A stretch of 64,000 nucleotides of DNA from an uncultured Oscillospiraceae bacterium (GCA_947629915.1 CANRFN010000001.1:62001-126000); one strand, 5' to 3'. Shown: positions 33,205 to 43,044, counted from the stretch's first letter. A program made the numbers and translations. The notes: generated by a model from the letters alone, not told the origin.

Positions 33205-34161
33205 ATGGCTGCGAGCCGCCTGTTCCAACTGGTATACCTGCTGCTAGACCGGGGCCACCAGACTGCCGGCCAGCTGGCAGAGGCCCTGCAGGTCTCCCCG
33301 CGCACCGTACTGCGGGACATCGATGCGCTGTCTGCAGCCGGCATCCCGGTATACACCACCCGCGGCTCCGCCGGGGGCGTGTACCTCTCAGACGACAGAC
33401 TGCTGGACCCCGCGGTCTTCACCGATGCCGAGCGGCACAACCTGCTCTCTGCCCTCCGGGATCTCCCTTGCGGCTCCACGGAGGAGGCCATGGAGAAGCT
33501 CAGTGCCCTCTTCGCCCGCCGGGAGCCGGACTGGCTGCAGGTCCACCTCAGCCACTGGGGCTCCCAGGAGAACGAGGACGAGCGGTTTGCCCTCATCCGC
33601 AGGGCCGTCCTCCAGCGCCGGATGCTGTCCTTCTCCTACACGCCGGTGTACCACGAGACCGCCCGCCGCACCGTCTACCCCGCCCGGCTGGTCTTCAAGG
33701 AGAGCGCTTGGTACCTCCAGGCCTTTGACCAACTCCGCCAGGACTACCGCACCTTCCGCCTCTCCCGGATGAGCGAGCCCATCACTCTGGGGGAGCCCTT
33801 CCACCGCCGGCTCACCCCGCCGGACCTGGAGGCGGAGAGTGAGGTGCCGCCCCTCTTCCAGGCGGAGGCCCACCTCCGGTTCCAGCCGGACCTGGCCTGG
33901 AAGGTGCTGGACGACTTTGACGCCTCCCACATCACCTACATGCCGGACGGCTCCCTGGAGGTGAAGACCGCCTTCCCCAACTCCATCTGGCTCACCCGGT
34001 TCATCCTCTCATACGGCACCGGGGTGGAGATTCTGGCCCCGGACTCCCTCCGGGAGGACGTGGCCAGGACCGCATACGCCATCTGGCAGTCCGCCCGGCA
34101 GGCCGCAGAAACAGCGCCAGCAGAGCCCCCTGTCCCGCAGGAGCCGGACCCATCCCCGTAG
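33205..34161 (+). CDS. HTH-WYL transcriptional regulator
   Basis: A 318-residue regulator. The N-terminal winged helix-turn-helix (MAASRLFQLVYLLLDRG to about 60, with TVLRDIDALSAAGIPVYT) is of the DeoR/HTH_11 type. The WYL domain lies at about 130-210 (FALIRRAVLQRRMLSFSYTP, SAWYLQAFDQLRQDYRTFRLSRM), with a WCX-like C-terminus. WYL regulators sense nucleotides or other small ligands. AAAGGGG precedes ATG 33205; an upstream in-frame ATG overlaps the promoter. The target genes are not evident from context. The C-terminal ~20 residues are proline-rich. Confidence 0.9.
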   Translation: MAASRLFQLVYLLLDRGHQTAGQLAEALQVSPRTVLRDIDALSAAGIPVYTTRGSAGGVYLSDDRLLDPAVFTDAERHNLLSALRDLPCGSTEEAMEKLSALFARREPDWLQVHLSHWGSQENEDERFALIRRAVLQRRMLSFSYTPVYHETARRTVYPARLVFKESAWYLQAFDQLRQDYRTFRLSRMSEPITLGEPFHRRLTPPDLEAESEVPPLFQAEAHLRFQPDLAWKVLDDFDASHITYMPDGSLEVKTAFPNSIWLTRFILSYGTGVEILAPDSLREDVARTAYAIWQSARQAAETAPAEPPVPQEPDPSP

Positions 34162-34195
34162 CGCCGCTGGGCGCATATCCCCCTGCGCGAAGAAA

Positions 34196-34224
34196 CCTGG
34201 CCCCGGAGGCGCTCCGGGGCCAGG
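34196..34224. terminator. Bidirectional terminator between the WYL gene and corA
   Basis: CCTGGCCCCGGA (34196-34207) pairs with TCCGGGGCCAGG (34213-34224). TCTTGT follows on the plus strand and TTTCTTC on the minus strand. Confidence 0.78.
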
Positions 34225-34244
34225 TCTTGTCCAAAGGGGTTGAG

Positions 34245-35177
34245 TCAGAAGAGGTCTTTCTTCTTCAGGATCACGGCCAGCACCAGGATGATCACGATGG
34301 AGAGCACCAGCGGGAACCAGAAGAACTGCGCCAGAGGCAGGCCGGCGCCGGTGATGTTCATGCCGTAGAAGCCGAAGACGATGTTGGGGACGGTCATGAG
34401 AATGGTGATGGAGGTGAGCACCTTCATGATCACGTTCAGGTTGTTGGAGATGACGGAGGCGAAGGCGTCCATCATGCCGGAGATGATGTCGGAGTAGATC
34501 TGGGCCATCTCGATGGCCTGGCGCACCTCGATGAGCACGTCCTCCAGAAGGTCGTGGTCCTCCTCGTACAGCGTCACGATCTTGCCCCGGAGGATCTTCT
34601 CCAACGTCACCTCGTTGGCCTTCAACGAGGTGTTGAAGTACACCAGGGACTTCTCCAGGTCCAGCAGCTGAATGAGCTCCTTGTTCCGCTGGGACTTGTA
34701 GAGCTGGCGCTCCATGTAGTTGTACGTCTTGTCGATCTGCTTCAGGTACTGCAGGTAGCGCTTGGCCACCAGCAGCAGGATGTTCAGGATAAAGCGGGTG
34801 CGCATCTCGGTGCGCAGGCCCTTTACCAGGCCGTCCTGGAGGTCCCGGACCACGGAGGTCTCCTTCAGACACACCGTGATGATGTGCTTTTTCGTCACGA
34901 TGATGCCCATGGGGATGGTGGAGTAGACCACGCCGGTCTCGTCCCGCTCCATGGACGGGGTGTCCACGATGATGAGGGTGTTGTCCCCCTCGCTGTCGAT
35001 GCGGGAGGTCTCCTCCTCGTCCATGGCGGCCCGGAGAAAGTCCAGGTCCACCGCCAGGGTGGCGGCCACCGTGGTGAGCTCGTCCTCGCTGGGGTGCACC
35101 AGGTTCACCCAGCAGCCCTCCTCCACGGCGCTGAGCTTGGTCATCTTCCCGTCTACTGTCTTGTGAATGGTAAGCAT
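34245..35177 (-). CDS. CorA family magnesium/divalent cation transporter
   Basis: A 310-residue CorA-type channel that should form a pentamer in the membrane. A large cytoplasmic domain precedes two C-terminal membrane helices. The signature GMN stands at 272-274 (YGMNITG), and the last helix ends in the basic KKKDLF. Members carry Mg2+, sometimes Co2+ or Ni2+; the lineage cannot be told by eye. ATG 35177 has AAGGAGAG upstream. The gene has its own promoter and an unusually long, structured leader of about 228 nt (35178-35405), pointing to RNA-level control. Confidence 0.92.
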   Translation of the reverse strand: MLTIHKTVDGKMTKLSAVEEGCWVNLVHPSEDELTTVAATLAVDLDFLRAAMDEEETSRIDSEGDNTLIIVDTPSMERDETGVVYSTIPMGIIVTKKHIITVCLKETSVVRDLQDGLVKGLRTEMRTRFILNILLLVAKRYLQYLKQIDKTYNYMERQLYKSQRNKELIQLLDLEKSLVYFNTSLKANEVTLEKILRGKIVTLYEEDHDLLEDVLIEVRQAIEMAQIYSDIISGMMDAFASVISNNLNVIMKVLTSITILMTVPNIVFGFYGMNITGAGLPLAQFFWFPLVLSIVIILVLAVILKKKDLF

Positions 35178-35405
35178 TGTGCGCTCTCCTTTCCGGGCAA
35201 AGGGGCATAAAAAACCCTGTCCGCAGGTGCTCAGCTGCCGTAAGGGCAGCCGGCGGCCGGCGCACGGGGAGAGGCATGGCCTTTCAGCGGGTGCGCCGCA
35301 AGGAATCAATTGCGTGGTAACCGCAGGAACTTCGGCCCACTGGATCGCCTGTCATGGCGCACCTCACCGTCCTTTTTTGTGTGAAATTTCCGGCTTTGCC
35401 GGAGC
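35178..35405 (-). ncRNA. Long structured leader of corA, candidate metal-sensing RNA
   Basis: About 228 nt between the promoter and corA. On the minus strand GGTGCGCC (35356-35363) pairs perfectly with GGCGCACC (35290-35297), enclosing ~58 nt. A second hairpin pairs GCTGCC/GGCAGC (35234-35250), and a first hairpin, CCGGC/GCCGG, lies near 35390-35402. Near the end comes CCTG, CGGA, CAGG, then GTTTTTT, which may be a weak terminator. No known class was recognised with confidence; the GGTGAGG start is only faintly M-box-like. Confidence 0.5.
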
Positions 35406-35411
35406 TGTCTC

Positions 35412-35440
35412 ATTATACTAGCTGTTATCCAGAAAAGCAA
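35412..35440 (-). promoter_or_regulatory. Sigma-A promoter of corA
   Basis: Minus strand: TTGCTT (35435-35440), a 17-bp spacer and TATAAT (35412-35417). Confidence 0.8.
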
Positions 35441-35560
35441 CCGGCTTTTTCATGATACAGAAGATTTCCCGGACAACGGGCCCAAAAGCCGCCAGACCTC
35501 ACCGCGGCCGTGCTTTTTGGGAACGCAGCCCCATAGAACCCGTACAAAGAGGTACTGCAT

Positions 35561-36076
35561 ATGCTGCTCACCATCACCGATTACCTGGAGGTGGACGCCG
35601 AACAGCTTCTGGCGATATACCAGGAGTCCATCGAGACCGCCAGCCGGGGTAAGGCATACCGTCCTTTCTACCCGCCCATGTTTCTAGCGGCGCTGTCCCA
35701 TATTCTCCAGGGCGGGGGCAAGCTCATGGTCTGGGAGGAGGCGGGCATCTGGCGCAGTGCGCTGCTCCTCCGCCCGGCGGGAGACCGCCTCTTCTATATA
35801 GACTCCCTGGAGACCCACCCGGCGTATCGGGGCCACGGCTGTGCCGCCTCCCTGCTGCAGGCGGTGATCCTGGCGCTGCGGCAGACCGGTCCCTTCACCC
35901 TGGAGGACTGCGTGGAAAAGGACAACGCCCCGTCCCTCCTGGCCCACGAGAAGGCCGGCTTTGTCCGGTATGCCGAGGTGGGGTACGAGCCCTTTACCGA
36001 GAAGGAGAAGCCGCAGAGCTGCGGCATGCGCTACGTCTATCCGGGCCCGGACAGCCACTCGACCACCCATTCCTGA
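35561..36076 (+). CDS. GNAT family N-acetyltransferase
   Basis: A 171-residue acetyltransferase of the GNAT fold. The acetyl-CoA-binding region is FYIDSLETHPAYRGHGCAASLL, with the R-G-x-G-x-A pyrophosphate loop at about residues 90-95. The segment NAPSLLAHEKAGFVRYAEVGY is the typical C-terminal half, in which the following residue contacts the substrate. The substrate cannot be predicted. AAAGAGG lies 9 nt upstream of ATG 35561. The stop is 13 bp before addB, so the two may be cotranscribed. Confidence 0.88.
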   Translation: MLLTITDYLEVDAEQLLAIYQESIETASRGKAYRPFYPPMFLAALSHILQGGGKLMVWEEAGIWRSALLLRPAGDRLFYIDSLETHPAYRGHGCAASLLQAVILALRQTGPFTLEDCVEKDNAPSLLAHEKAGFVRYAEVGYEPFTEKEKPQSCGMRYVYPGPDSHSTTHS

Positions 36077-36089
36077 AAGGGGGATTTCC

Positions 36090-39000
36090 TTGCTTACCCT
36101 GTTGTATGCCCGGGCCGGTCTGAACGTCCTGGGCGAACTGCTGGATCAGATGAAGACCTCCACCGCCCAGCAGGCCATCCTCATCGTGCCGGACCAGTAT
36201 TCCCACGAGAGCGAGGTGGCCCTCTGCGCCGCCCTGGGGGACACCGCATACCAGAGGTGCGCCACCATGGACTTCAACGCCCTGGCCAGCCGTCTGGACG
36301 ATGTCTGCGGCGGCGGCGCCCGGCCGGTGCTGGACGCCGGCGGCCGGATGCTGCTGATGTACAACGCCCTGCGGCAGGTGTCTGAGCGGCTCACCCTGTA
36401 CCGCTCCCCCGCCCGAAAGCCCGCCTTTCTCACCGATCTCATCGCCACGGTGGACGAGCTCCGGCTGAACTGCGTCACCCCGGACCAGCTCCGCGCCGCG
36501 GCAGACACCCTGGAGGGCCGGCAGCAGCAGAAGCTCCGGGATCTGGCGGCCATCTACGAGATGTACACCTCCCTGGAGCCGGTGTGTGGGGCGGACCCCC
36601 GGAGCGTGCTGGACTTCGCCGAACAGCACCTCTTGGACAGCCGCTGGGCATCGGACAAGGAATTCTTCGTCTTCGGCTTCACAGACTTCACCATCCAGGA
36701 GGAGAGAGTCCTCCGCCGGCTGATGCACGATGCCCCTGTTACGGTGGCGCTGCACCAGGACCCCAAAGACCCCTCAGACGTCTTTCTCACCGGCCGCCGC
36801 ACGGCGGGCCGGCTCCGCCGGGCCGCGAAAGAGGACGGCGTGCCGATCCAGCAGATCACCCTGCAGAAGCAGGACACCCGAGAGCCCAGTCTGGTCTTTC
36901 TGGAGCAGCACCTCTTCTCTGAGACCCCTGCCCCGCCCTGGGATGGCCCCTGTGCCGTCACCAGAGTACTGGCGGCAGACCCCAGGGCGGAGGCGGAGTG
37001 GTGCGCCTCCGAGATCCGAAGACTCCTGCGCCAGGGCGACATCCGCAGCCGGGACATCGCCGTCTGCTGCCGAAAGCTGGACTCCGAGGGGGAGCTCATC
37101 GAGAGCGTCTTCGAGCGGTACGGCATCCCGGTGTTTCTCTCCGCCATGGACGATGTGCTGCAAAAGCCGGTGATCGCCCTGGTCACCGCCGCTCTGGCCG
37201 CAGTGGCGGAGGACTACCCCTATGAGCACCTCTTCCGCTACCTGAAGACCGGCCTCACAGACCTGCCCGAGGAGGACCAGGACCTTCTGGAGAACTATGT
37301 GCTCACCTGGGACCTGCGAGGCAGCGCCTGGACCCGGCAGAAGCGCTGGGACATGCACCCCGAGGGCTACGGCCAGGAATTCACCCCGGAGCAGCGGGAG
37401 CTGGTGGCCCACCTGGACGAGGTGCGCCGCCAGGTGATCCGCCCCCTGGAGAAGCTCCGCAAGTGCAGAGACAAGACCGGCCGCGGCCTGGCCCGGGCCC
37501 TCTATCAGCTGCTGGAGGACATCCAGCTCCCGGAGCGGCTCAGCGAGCGGGCGTACATCATCGAACACCGGGGCATGCTCACCGAGGCCGCCCAGTACCG
37601 GCAGCTCTGGGAGATCCTGGCCGCCGGGCTGGAGCAGTGCGCCATGCTGCTGGGGGACACCGAGCTGGAGCTGGACGAGTTCGCCCGCCTCTTCACCCTG
37701 GTGCTGTCTCAGTACGATGTGGGCACCATCCCCGTCTCCCTGGACCGGGTCACCGTGGGGGACATCCCCCGCATGGTCCACGCCCAGGGCATCCGGGTGC
37801 TGTTCCTCCTGGGGGCAGACAGCGACACCCTGCCGGACCGGACGCCCCCGCCGGGCCTTTTCAACGACACAGACCGGAACAACCTGGCGAAGAAGAACGT
37901 GCCCCTGGGGTTGCGGCAGGAGGACCTGCTCCACCGGGAGATGACCTACCTCTACGAGATCACCGCCCGCCCCTCAGACCGGCTCTACGTCTCCTACGCC
38001 GTCCGCTCCGATAGCGGCGAGCACCCCGCCTCCTTCCTCTGGGAGCGGCTGGGGGTGCTGTTCCCGGAGAGCCCGCTGGTCACGGTATCGGACACCACCC
38101 CGGGCCTCACCGCCCTGAACCCCGCCATGGAGCTGGCGGGCCAGGACCGGAACCTGGCGGCGGCTTTGGAGGGGATCCCCCACACCGGAGAGCGGCTCCA
38201 TCGGCTGCACGCGGCGGCCGTGTGGAAGCGGGGTGCCCTCTCCCAGCGTGCGGTGAACACGCTCTTCGGCAAGGTGGTGCCCATGTCCGCCTCCAAGCTG
38301 GACCTCTTCAACAGCTGTCACTTTGGGTATTTTCTCCGCTTCGGCCTGAAGGCCAAGCCCCGGGAGCAGGCCAAGTTCCGCCCCACGGAGTACGGCACCT
38401 TCGTCCACGCGGTGCTGGAGAACACCCTCCAGCAGGCCCGGGCCCAGGGGATCCCCCTGGCGGACACCCAGATGGTGGCCAAGCTGGCGCTGGAGGCGGC
38501 AGATCACTACGAGCAGCAGACCTTCCCCAACCTCACCGAGGAGCCCGCCCGGTTCCAGTGGCTCTTCGCCCGGATGAAACAGTCCGCCCTCGCCGTGACG
38601 GACTCCGTCTGCAAGGAGATGAGCGTGTCCCAGTTCGAGCCCACCGCCTTTGAGATGACCTTCGCAGACCGGGACTATGAGACCGGGCAGCCGGCGGATA
38701 TGGAGCCTGTGGTGGTGCAAAACGGGGTCACCCTCCGCTTCACCGGCGCAGTGGACCGGGTGGACACCTGGGTTCACGATGGCCAGCGGTATCTCCGTGT
38801 GGTGGACTACAAGACCGGTCAGAAGGCCTTCGACTTCGCCGATGTGGAGGACGGCCGCGGCCTGCAGATGCTGCTGTACCTCTTCACCCTCACCCAGAAG
38901 GCCAAGCACAAGTTCGGCCCGGAGCCTCTGGTGCCCGCCGGGGTGCTCTACGTTCCCGCCCGCAATCCCCTGGTGAACGGCACCCGCACCATGACGCCTG

Positions 39001-39419
39001 AGGAAGTGCAGGAGGAGCAAGACAAGATGCTGGTACGCAAGGGCCTGGTGCTGGACAACCAGACCGTGCTCAACGCCATGGAGGACACCGGCGGCGCCGG
39101 CAAGTACCGCTTCCTGCCGATCAACGCCAGGGGCAAGAGCGAGTACCTGGTCTCCCCGGAGCAGCTGGACCTGCTGCAGCGATACGTGTTCTGCGCTCTG
39201 GAGGACGCCGCCGGGGAGTTTTCCGCCGGCAACATCAACGCAGACCCGTACTGGCGGGAGAAGACCCACAACGCCTGTGCGTTCTGCAAATACCAGTCCG
39301 CCTGTCACTTTGAGGAGGCCCTGGGGGACGCCAAGCGGGTGCGCCGCAGCCTGAAGGCGGCGGAATTCTGGAGCAGCCTCGCCAATCGGATGAAGGAGGG
39401 AGACGGCCATGGCAATTGA
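36090..39419 (+). CDS. addB: AddB subunit of the AddAB helicase-nuclease
   Basis: A 1109-residue subunit of AddAB, which processes double-strand DNA ends and responds to Chi. The C-terminal nuclease domain has VVDYKTGQKAF and the four cysteines of the Fe-S staple (Cys743, Cys1063, Cys1066, Cys1072; CAFCKYQSAC). The helicase-like part carries FFVFGFTDFTIQE and QGIRVLFLLGADSDTLP. The N-terminal Walker A of typical AddB is degenerate here: YARAGLNVLGE instead of a GxxGxGK[ST] loop. The start is TTG 36090 with GGGGGA 5 nt upstream. It overlaps addA by 11 bp. Confidence 0.92.
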   Translation: MLTLLYARAGLNVLGELLDQMKTSTAQQAILIVPDQYSHESEVALCAALGDTAYQRCATMDFNALASRLDDVCGGGARPVLDAGGRMLLMYNALRQVSERLTLYRSPARKPAFLTDLIATVDELRLNCVTPDQLRAAADTLEGRQQQKLRDLAAIYEMYTSLEPVCGADPRSVLDFAEQHLLDSRWASDKEFFVFGFTDFTIQEERVLRRLMHDAPVTVALHQDPKDPSDVFLTGRRTAGRLRRAAKEDGVPIQQITLQKQDTREPSLVFLEQHLFSETPAPPWDGPCAVTRVLAADPRAEAEWCASEIRRLLRQGDIRSRDIAVCCRKLDSEGELIESVFERYGIPVFLSAMDDVLQKPVIALVTAALAAVAEDYPYEHLFRYLKTGLTDLPEEDQDLLENYVLTWDLRGSAWTRQKRWDMHPEGYGQEFTPEQRELVAHLDEVRRQVIRPLEKLRKCRDKTGRGLARALYQLLEDIQLPERLSERAYIIEHRGMLTEAAQYRQLWEILAAGLEQCAMLLGDTELELDEFARLFTLVLSQYDVGTIPVSLDRVTVGDIPRMVHAQGIRVLFLLGADSDTLPDRTPPPGLFNDTDRNNLAKKNVPLGLRQEDLLHREMTYLYEITARPSDRLYVSYAVRSDSGEHPASFLWERLGVLFPESPLVTVSDTTPGLTALNPAMELAGQDRNLAAALEGIPHTGERLHRLHAAAVWKRGALSQRAVNTLFGKVVPMSASKLDLFNSCHFGYFLRFGLKAKPREQAKFRPTEYGTFVHAVLENTLQQARAQGIPLADTQMVAKLALEAADHYEQQTFPNLTEEPARFQWLFARMKQSALAVTDSVCKEMSVSQFEPTAFEMTFADRDYETGQPADMEPVVVQNGVTLRFTGAVDRVDTWVHDGQRYLRVVDYKTGQKAFDFADVEDGRGLQMLLYLFTLTQKAKHKFGPEPLVPAGVLYVPARNPLVNGTRTMTPEEVQEEQDKMLVRKGLVLDNQTVLNAMEDTGGAGKYRFLPINARGKSEYLVSPEQLDLLQRYVFCALEDAAGEFSAGNINADPYWREKTHNACAFCKYQSACHFEEALGDAKRVRRSLKAAEFWSSLANRMKEGDGHGN

Positions 39420-42400
39420 ACTCACCGCAGAACAGCGGGCTGCGGTACAGGACCGCGGCGGAGACCTGCTGGTGGCCGCCGCCGCAGGCTCCGGCAAGAC
39501 CAGGGTGCTGGTGGAGCGGCTGATGGCAGCCGTGGAGGCCGGGGAGGACATCGACCGCTTCCTGGTGATCACCTTCACCAACGCCGCCGCGGCGGAGCTC
39601 CGGGGCCGGGTGGCCGCCGCCATCCAGGCCCGGCAGGCCGCCCAGCCGGGGGACCTCCACCTGCGGCGGAACGCCTCTCTCATCTACAAGGCCCCCATCT
39701 GCACCATAGACGCCTTCTGCCTGGACTTTCTCCGGCAGTACGGGCACCAGGCCGGCCTGGACCCGGACTTTCGCATCTGCGATGAGGCGGAGGCCAGCGA
39801 GCTGCGCCAGCGGGCTCTGGAGGAGGTGCTGGAGGAGCGGTACGCCCACATCGCAGAGGACCTCAACTTCGCGGCCCTGGCAGACACCATGGCGGGGGAG
39901 CGGGACGACCAGACCCTGGAGAGCGTCATCCTGGACGTGTTCAACAAGGTGCAGTCCCAGCCGGACCCCCTCACCTGGCTCACGGAGCGCAGCGAGGACT
40001 TCCAGCTCCCCGCCGGCACCACCCCGGAGGGCACCCCCTGGGGGCAGCTGCTGCTGGACGATGTGCGGGCCACCGCCCAGTACTGGCTCGGCCTTTTGGA
40101 GCGGGCGCTGCATCTGGCAAGCCAGAACGCCACCCTCCAGGCCAACTACGAGAACACCCTCACCCAGGCCATGTACCTCTTCCAGGACATCCTCCAGGCC
40201 CCGGACTGGGACAGCCTGGTGAACCGGCTGCAAAAGGCGTCCCTGCCGGCATTGGGCCGCAAGCGCAAGGACATAGACGAGATTCTGAAACTGCAGGTGT
40301 CCGGCATCTGGGACCTCTGCAAAGACGTGATCCAGAAGAAACTCCCCCCGCGCTTCTCCGTTCTGGGGGAGGACGCGGTGGCAGACCTGCGCACCGTCTC
40401 CCCCTCTATGGCGTCTCTCCTGGACATGGCCGGCCGGTTCAGCGCGGCCTTCTCCGCCGCCAAGCAGCGCCGCCACCTCATCGACTTCAGCGATGCCGAA
40501 CACCTCACCGCCCACCTGCTGTCCAACCCGGACGGCTCCCCCACCACCCTGGCACTAGAGCTTGGGGCGGAGTACGCGGAGATCATGGTGGACGAGTACC
40601 AGGACACCAACGGGGTGCAGAACGCCATCTTCGGCGCCCTGGCCAAGGCCTCCCGTCTCTTCATGGTGGGGGACGTGAAGCAGTCCATCTACCGCTTCCG
40701 CCTGGCGGACCCCACCATCTTCCTGGCAAAATACCACGCCTATCCCCTGGGGCCGGACGCCATGCCGGGTGAGGCCCGGAAGCTCCTGCTCAGCGCCAAC
40801 TTCCGCTCTCGCCCGGAGGTGCTGGAGGCCACCAACTTCATCTTCAAGGCCATCATGACAGCTGAGGCCGGCGAGCTGGACTACACGGACGCCGAGGCCC
40901 TGCGGTGCGGCCGGTCTGATCTCACCCCCGATCCCCGCTACGCCACCGAGCTGAACGTGGTGGACATGGCCCCCTCGGAGGGGGAGAAAAAGGGAAAGGC
41001 CAAGACCACCGCATCAGACCAGCCCGCCCCTTCCGATGGGGAGGATGAGACCGCCTCCAGCCAGGAGGAGGTCCCCAAAGACCTGATCATGGCCCGGGCA
41101 GCCGCCCAGCGGATCCGGGATCTGCTGGACAGCAAACTGCCCATCGGGGACAAGCCGATCCAGCCGGAGGACATCGTGATCCTGCTCCGCTCCCCGGGGC
41201 CGGTGATGCGCTCATACACCCAGGCCCTGGACGAGGAGGGCATCCCCTGGAACGCGGAGGGCGGCCGGGAGTTCTTCGGCTCCACCGAGATCGCCGTGGC
41301 CATCTCCCTGCTCTCCATCCTGGACAACCCCCACCAGGACGTGCCCATACTGTCTGTGCTCCGCTCCCCCCTCTTCGGCTTTCCGCCGGACCGGCTGGCG
41401 GAGCTGCGGGCCGGCGCCAAGGGCTCCGTCTACGACAGCATCCGGGAGGCGGCCAAGGCCCAGCCCAGCGGGGACTGCGGACGCTTTCTCAACCGGCTCA
41501 CCAAGCTCCGGGAACTGGCCATTGAGGAGAGCAGTCACCGGCTGATCTGGCACCTCTACGGGGAGTTGGACATCCCCGCCCTCTACGGGGCCATGCCGGA
41601 CGGCCCCCTCCGCCGGGCGAATCTGATGGCCCTCTACGATGAGGCCGTGCGCTTTGAGAGCGCCGGCCACAAGGGGCTGATGTCTTTTCTCATCCACCTC
41701 TCCCGGATGGCGGAGAATGACATCCCCGTGCCCGTCCCCGGGGGCAACACCGGCGGGGTGCGGATCCTCTCCATCCACCGCTCCAAGGGGCTGGAGTTCC
41801 CGGTGGTACTGCTGTGCAACCTGGACCGGAACTTCAACCTCCAGGACACCCGGGGCACGGTGCTCTTCCACCCCAGCCTGGGCCTTGGCCCCAAGTGCAT
41901 AGACCGCAGCCGGATGCTCCGCTACACCACCATCGCGAGAGATGCCGTGACCCTGCAGCTCCAGCGGGAGATGCGGGCGGAGGAGATGCGGCTACTCTAC
42001 GTGGCCATGACCCGGGCCGAGCACAAGCTGATCCTCTTCTCCGCCGTGAACGGCCGGGCCCCCAGTCTGGAGAGCCTGGCGCTGCTGGCGGAATACCCCC
42101 CGGCCCCCCGGCAGATGGCGGAGGCCGGCTCCATGGCGGACTGGATCCTCACCCCGGCGCTCTGCCGCACAGACAGCGGGGCGCTGTGGGGGGACATCCC
42201 CCTGCCCCACCCCGATCCCCCGGCGGAGGAGGGGCTCTTCTGGGACATCCGGAAGCAGACCAAGGACGAGGTGCTGCGCCGCACGCCCCCTGCCGCCCCA
42301 TCGGAGGGAGGCATCCCCGAGGGCCACATCCCAATCCCGCCGAACCTGCGGGAGATGCTCACCTGGCGCTACAACTATGAGGGCGCGGCCTATCTCCCCT

Positions 42401-43044
42401 CTGCCCTCACGGTGACCGAGCTGAAGGGGCGGATGAAGGACTGGGAGGTGGCCAAGGACGCCCAGGAGCTGCGGAGAAAGCCGGTCTCCACCCTGCGCCG
42501 GCCGGTGTTCGAGGAGAGCCGCAACCTCACCGCGGCGGAGCGGGGCACCTCTCTGCACATGGTGATGCAGTACATTGATTTTCAACGCACGGACACCCTG
42601 GAGCATGTGCGCCAGGAGATCCAGCGGCTGGTGGACGGCCAGTTCATCACCCCCAGACAGGGGGAGGCGGCGGATGCCCAGGCCATCGTGACCCTCTTCG
42701 CCTCCCCCCTGGGCCAGCGGCTGCTTCAGTCCCCCCGTGTGGAGCGGGAGTACCGCTTCTCCCTGCGCACCCCGGTGACGGACTTCTTTCTCACCTCACC
42801 GGACCCCCGGGACCACATTCAGCTGCGGGGCGTGATCGACTGCTGGTACATGCTGCCGGACGGCACCCTGGCGGTGGTGGACTTCAAGACGGACCACGTC
42901 ACCGAGGAGAAGCTGGACATCCTGGTCCAGGACTATGAGGCCCAGGTGGACGCGTACAGCATGGCCCTCAGCCGGATCATGGGCATCCCCGTGACCCGCC
43001 GGAGCCTGTGGTTCTTCGGCATCGGCCGGGAGATCGTGCTGTAG
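39409..43044 (+). CDS. addA: AddA subunit of the AddAB helicase-nuclease
   Basis: A 1211-residue UvrD-like ATP-dependent helicase with a C-terminal nuclease. Helicase motifs are Walker A AAAGSGKTRVLV (about 24-35), Ia TFTNAAAAELRGR, II MVDEYQDTN, III GDVKQSIYRFRLADP, V SIHRSKGLEFPVV and VI LLYVAMTRAEHKL. The nuclease motif is AVVDFKTD near residue 1157. A low-complexity, charged insert (KKGKAKTTASDQPAPSDGE) lies near 525-550. It starts inside the end of addB (11-bp overlap), so translation is coupled. A perfect terminator follows. Confidence 0.96.
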   Translation: MAIELTAEQRAAVQDRGGDLLVAAAAGSGKTRVLVERLMAAVEAGEDIDRFLVITFTNAAAAELRGRVAAAIQARQAAQPGDLHLRRNASLIYKAPICTIDAFCLDFLRQYGHQAGLDPDFRICDEAEASELRQRALEEVLEERYAHIAEDLNFAALADTMAGERDDQTLESVILDVFNKVQSQPDPLTWLTERSEDFQLPAGTTPEGTPWGQLLLDDVRATAQYWLGLLERALHLASQNATLQANYENTLTQAMYLFQDILQAPDWDSLVNRLQKASLPALGRKRKDIDEILKLQVSGIWDLCKDVIQKKLPPRFSVLGEDAVADLRTVSPSMASLLDMAGRFSAAFSAAKQRRHLIDFSDAEHLTAHLLSNPDGSPTTLALELGAEYAEIMVDEYQDTNGVQNAIFGALAKASRLFMVGDVKQSIYRFRLADPTIFLAKYHAYPLGPDAMPGEARKLLLSANFRSRPEVLEATNFIFKAIMTAEAGELDYTDAEALRCGRSDLTPDPRYATELNVVDMAPSEGEKKGKAKTTASDQPAPSDGEDETASSQEEVPKDLIMARAAAQRIRDLLDSKLPIGDKPIQPEDIVILLRSPGPVMRSYTQALDEEGIPWNAEGGREFFGSTEIAVAISLLSILDNPHQDVPILSVLRSPLFGFPPDRLAELRAGAKGSVYDSIREAAKAQPSGDCGRFLNRLTKLRELAIEESSHRLIWHLYGELDIPALYGAMPDGPLRRANLMALYDEAVRFESAGHKGLMSFLIHLSRMAENDIPVPVPGGNTGGVRILSIHRSKGLEFPVVLLCNLDRNFNLQDTRGTVLFHPSLGLGPKCIDRSRMLRYTTIARDAVTLQLQREMRAEEMRLLYVAMTRAEHKLILFSAVNGRAPSLESLALLAEYPPAPRQMAEAGSMADWILTPALCRTDSGALWGDIPLPHPDPPAEEGLFWDIRKQTKDEVLRRTPPAAPSEGGIPEGHIPIPPNLREMLTWRYNYEGAAYLPSALTVTELKGRMKDWEVAKDAQELRRKPVSTLRRPVFEESRNLTAAERGTSLHMVMQYIDFQRTDTLEHVRQEIQRLVDGQFITPRQGEAADAQAIVTLFASPLGQRLLQSPRVEREYRFSLRTPVTDFFLTSPDPRDHIQLRGVIDCWYMLPDGTLAVVDFKTDHVTEEKLDILVQDYEAQVDAYSMALSRIMGIPVTRRSLWFFGIGREIVL

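Noticed and set aside
35178..35405. Assignment of the corA leader to the M-box, lysine or T-box class
   Set aside because: Only short resemblances (GGTGAGG, GAGGTGCG, GCCGAAG) were found. Diagnostic conserved blocks of those classes are missing.
36774..37934. Long open frame opposite addB
   Set aside because: Antisense shadow of addB with no domain, and its start is not preceded by a Shine-Dalgarno site.
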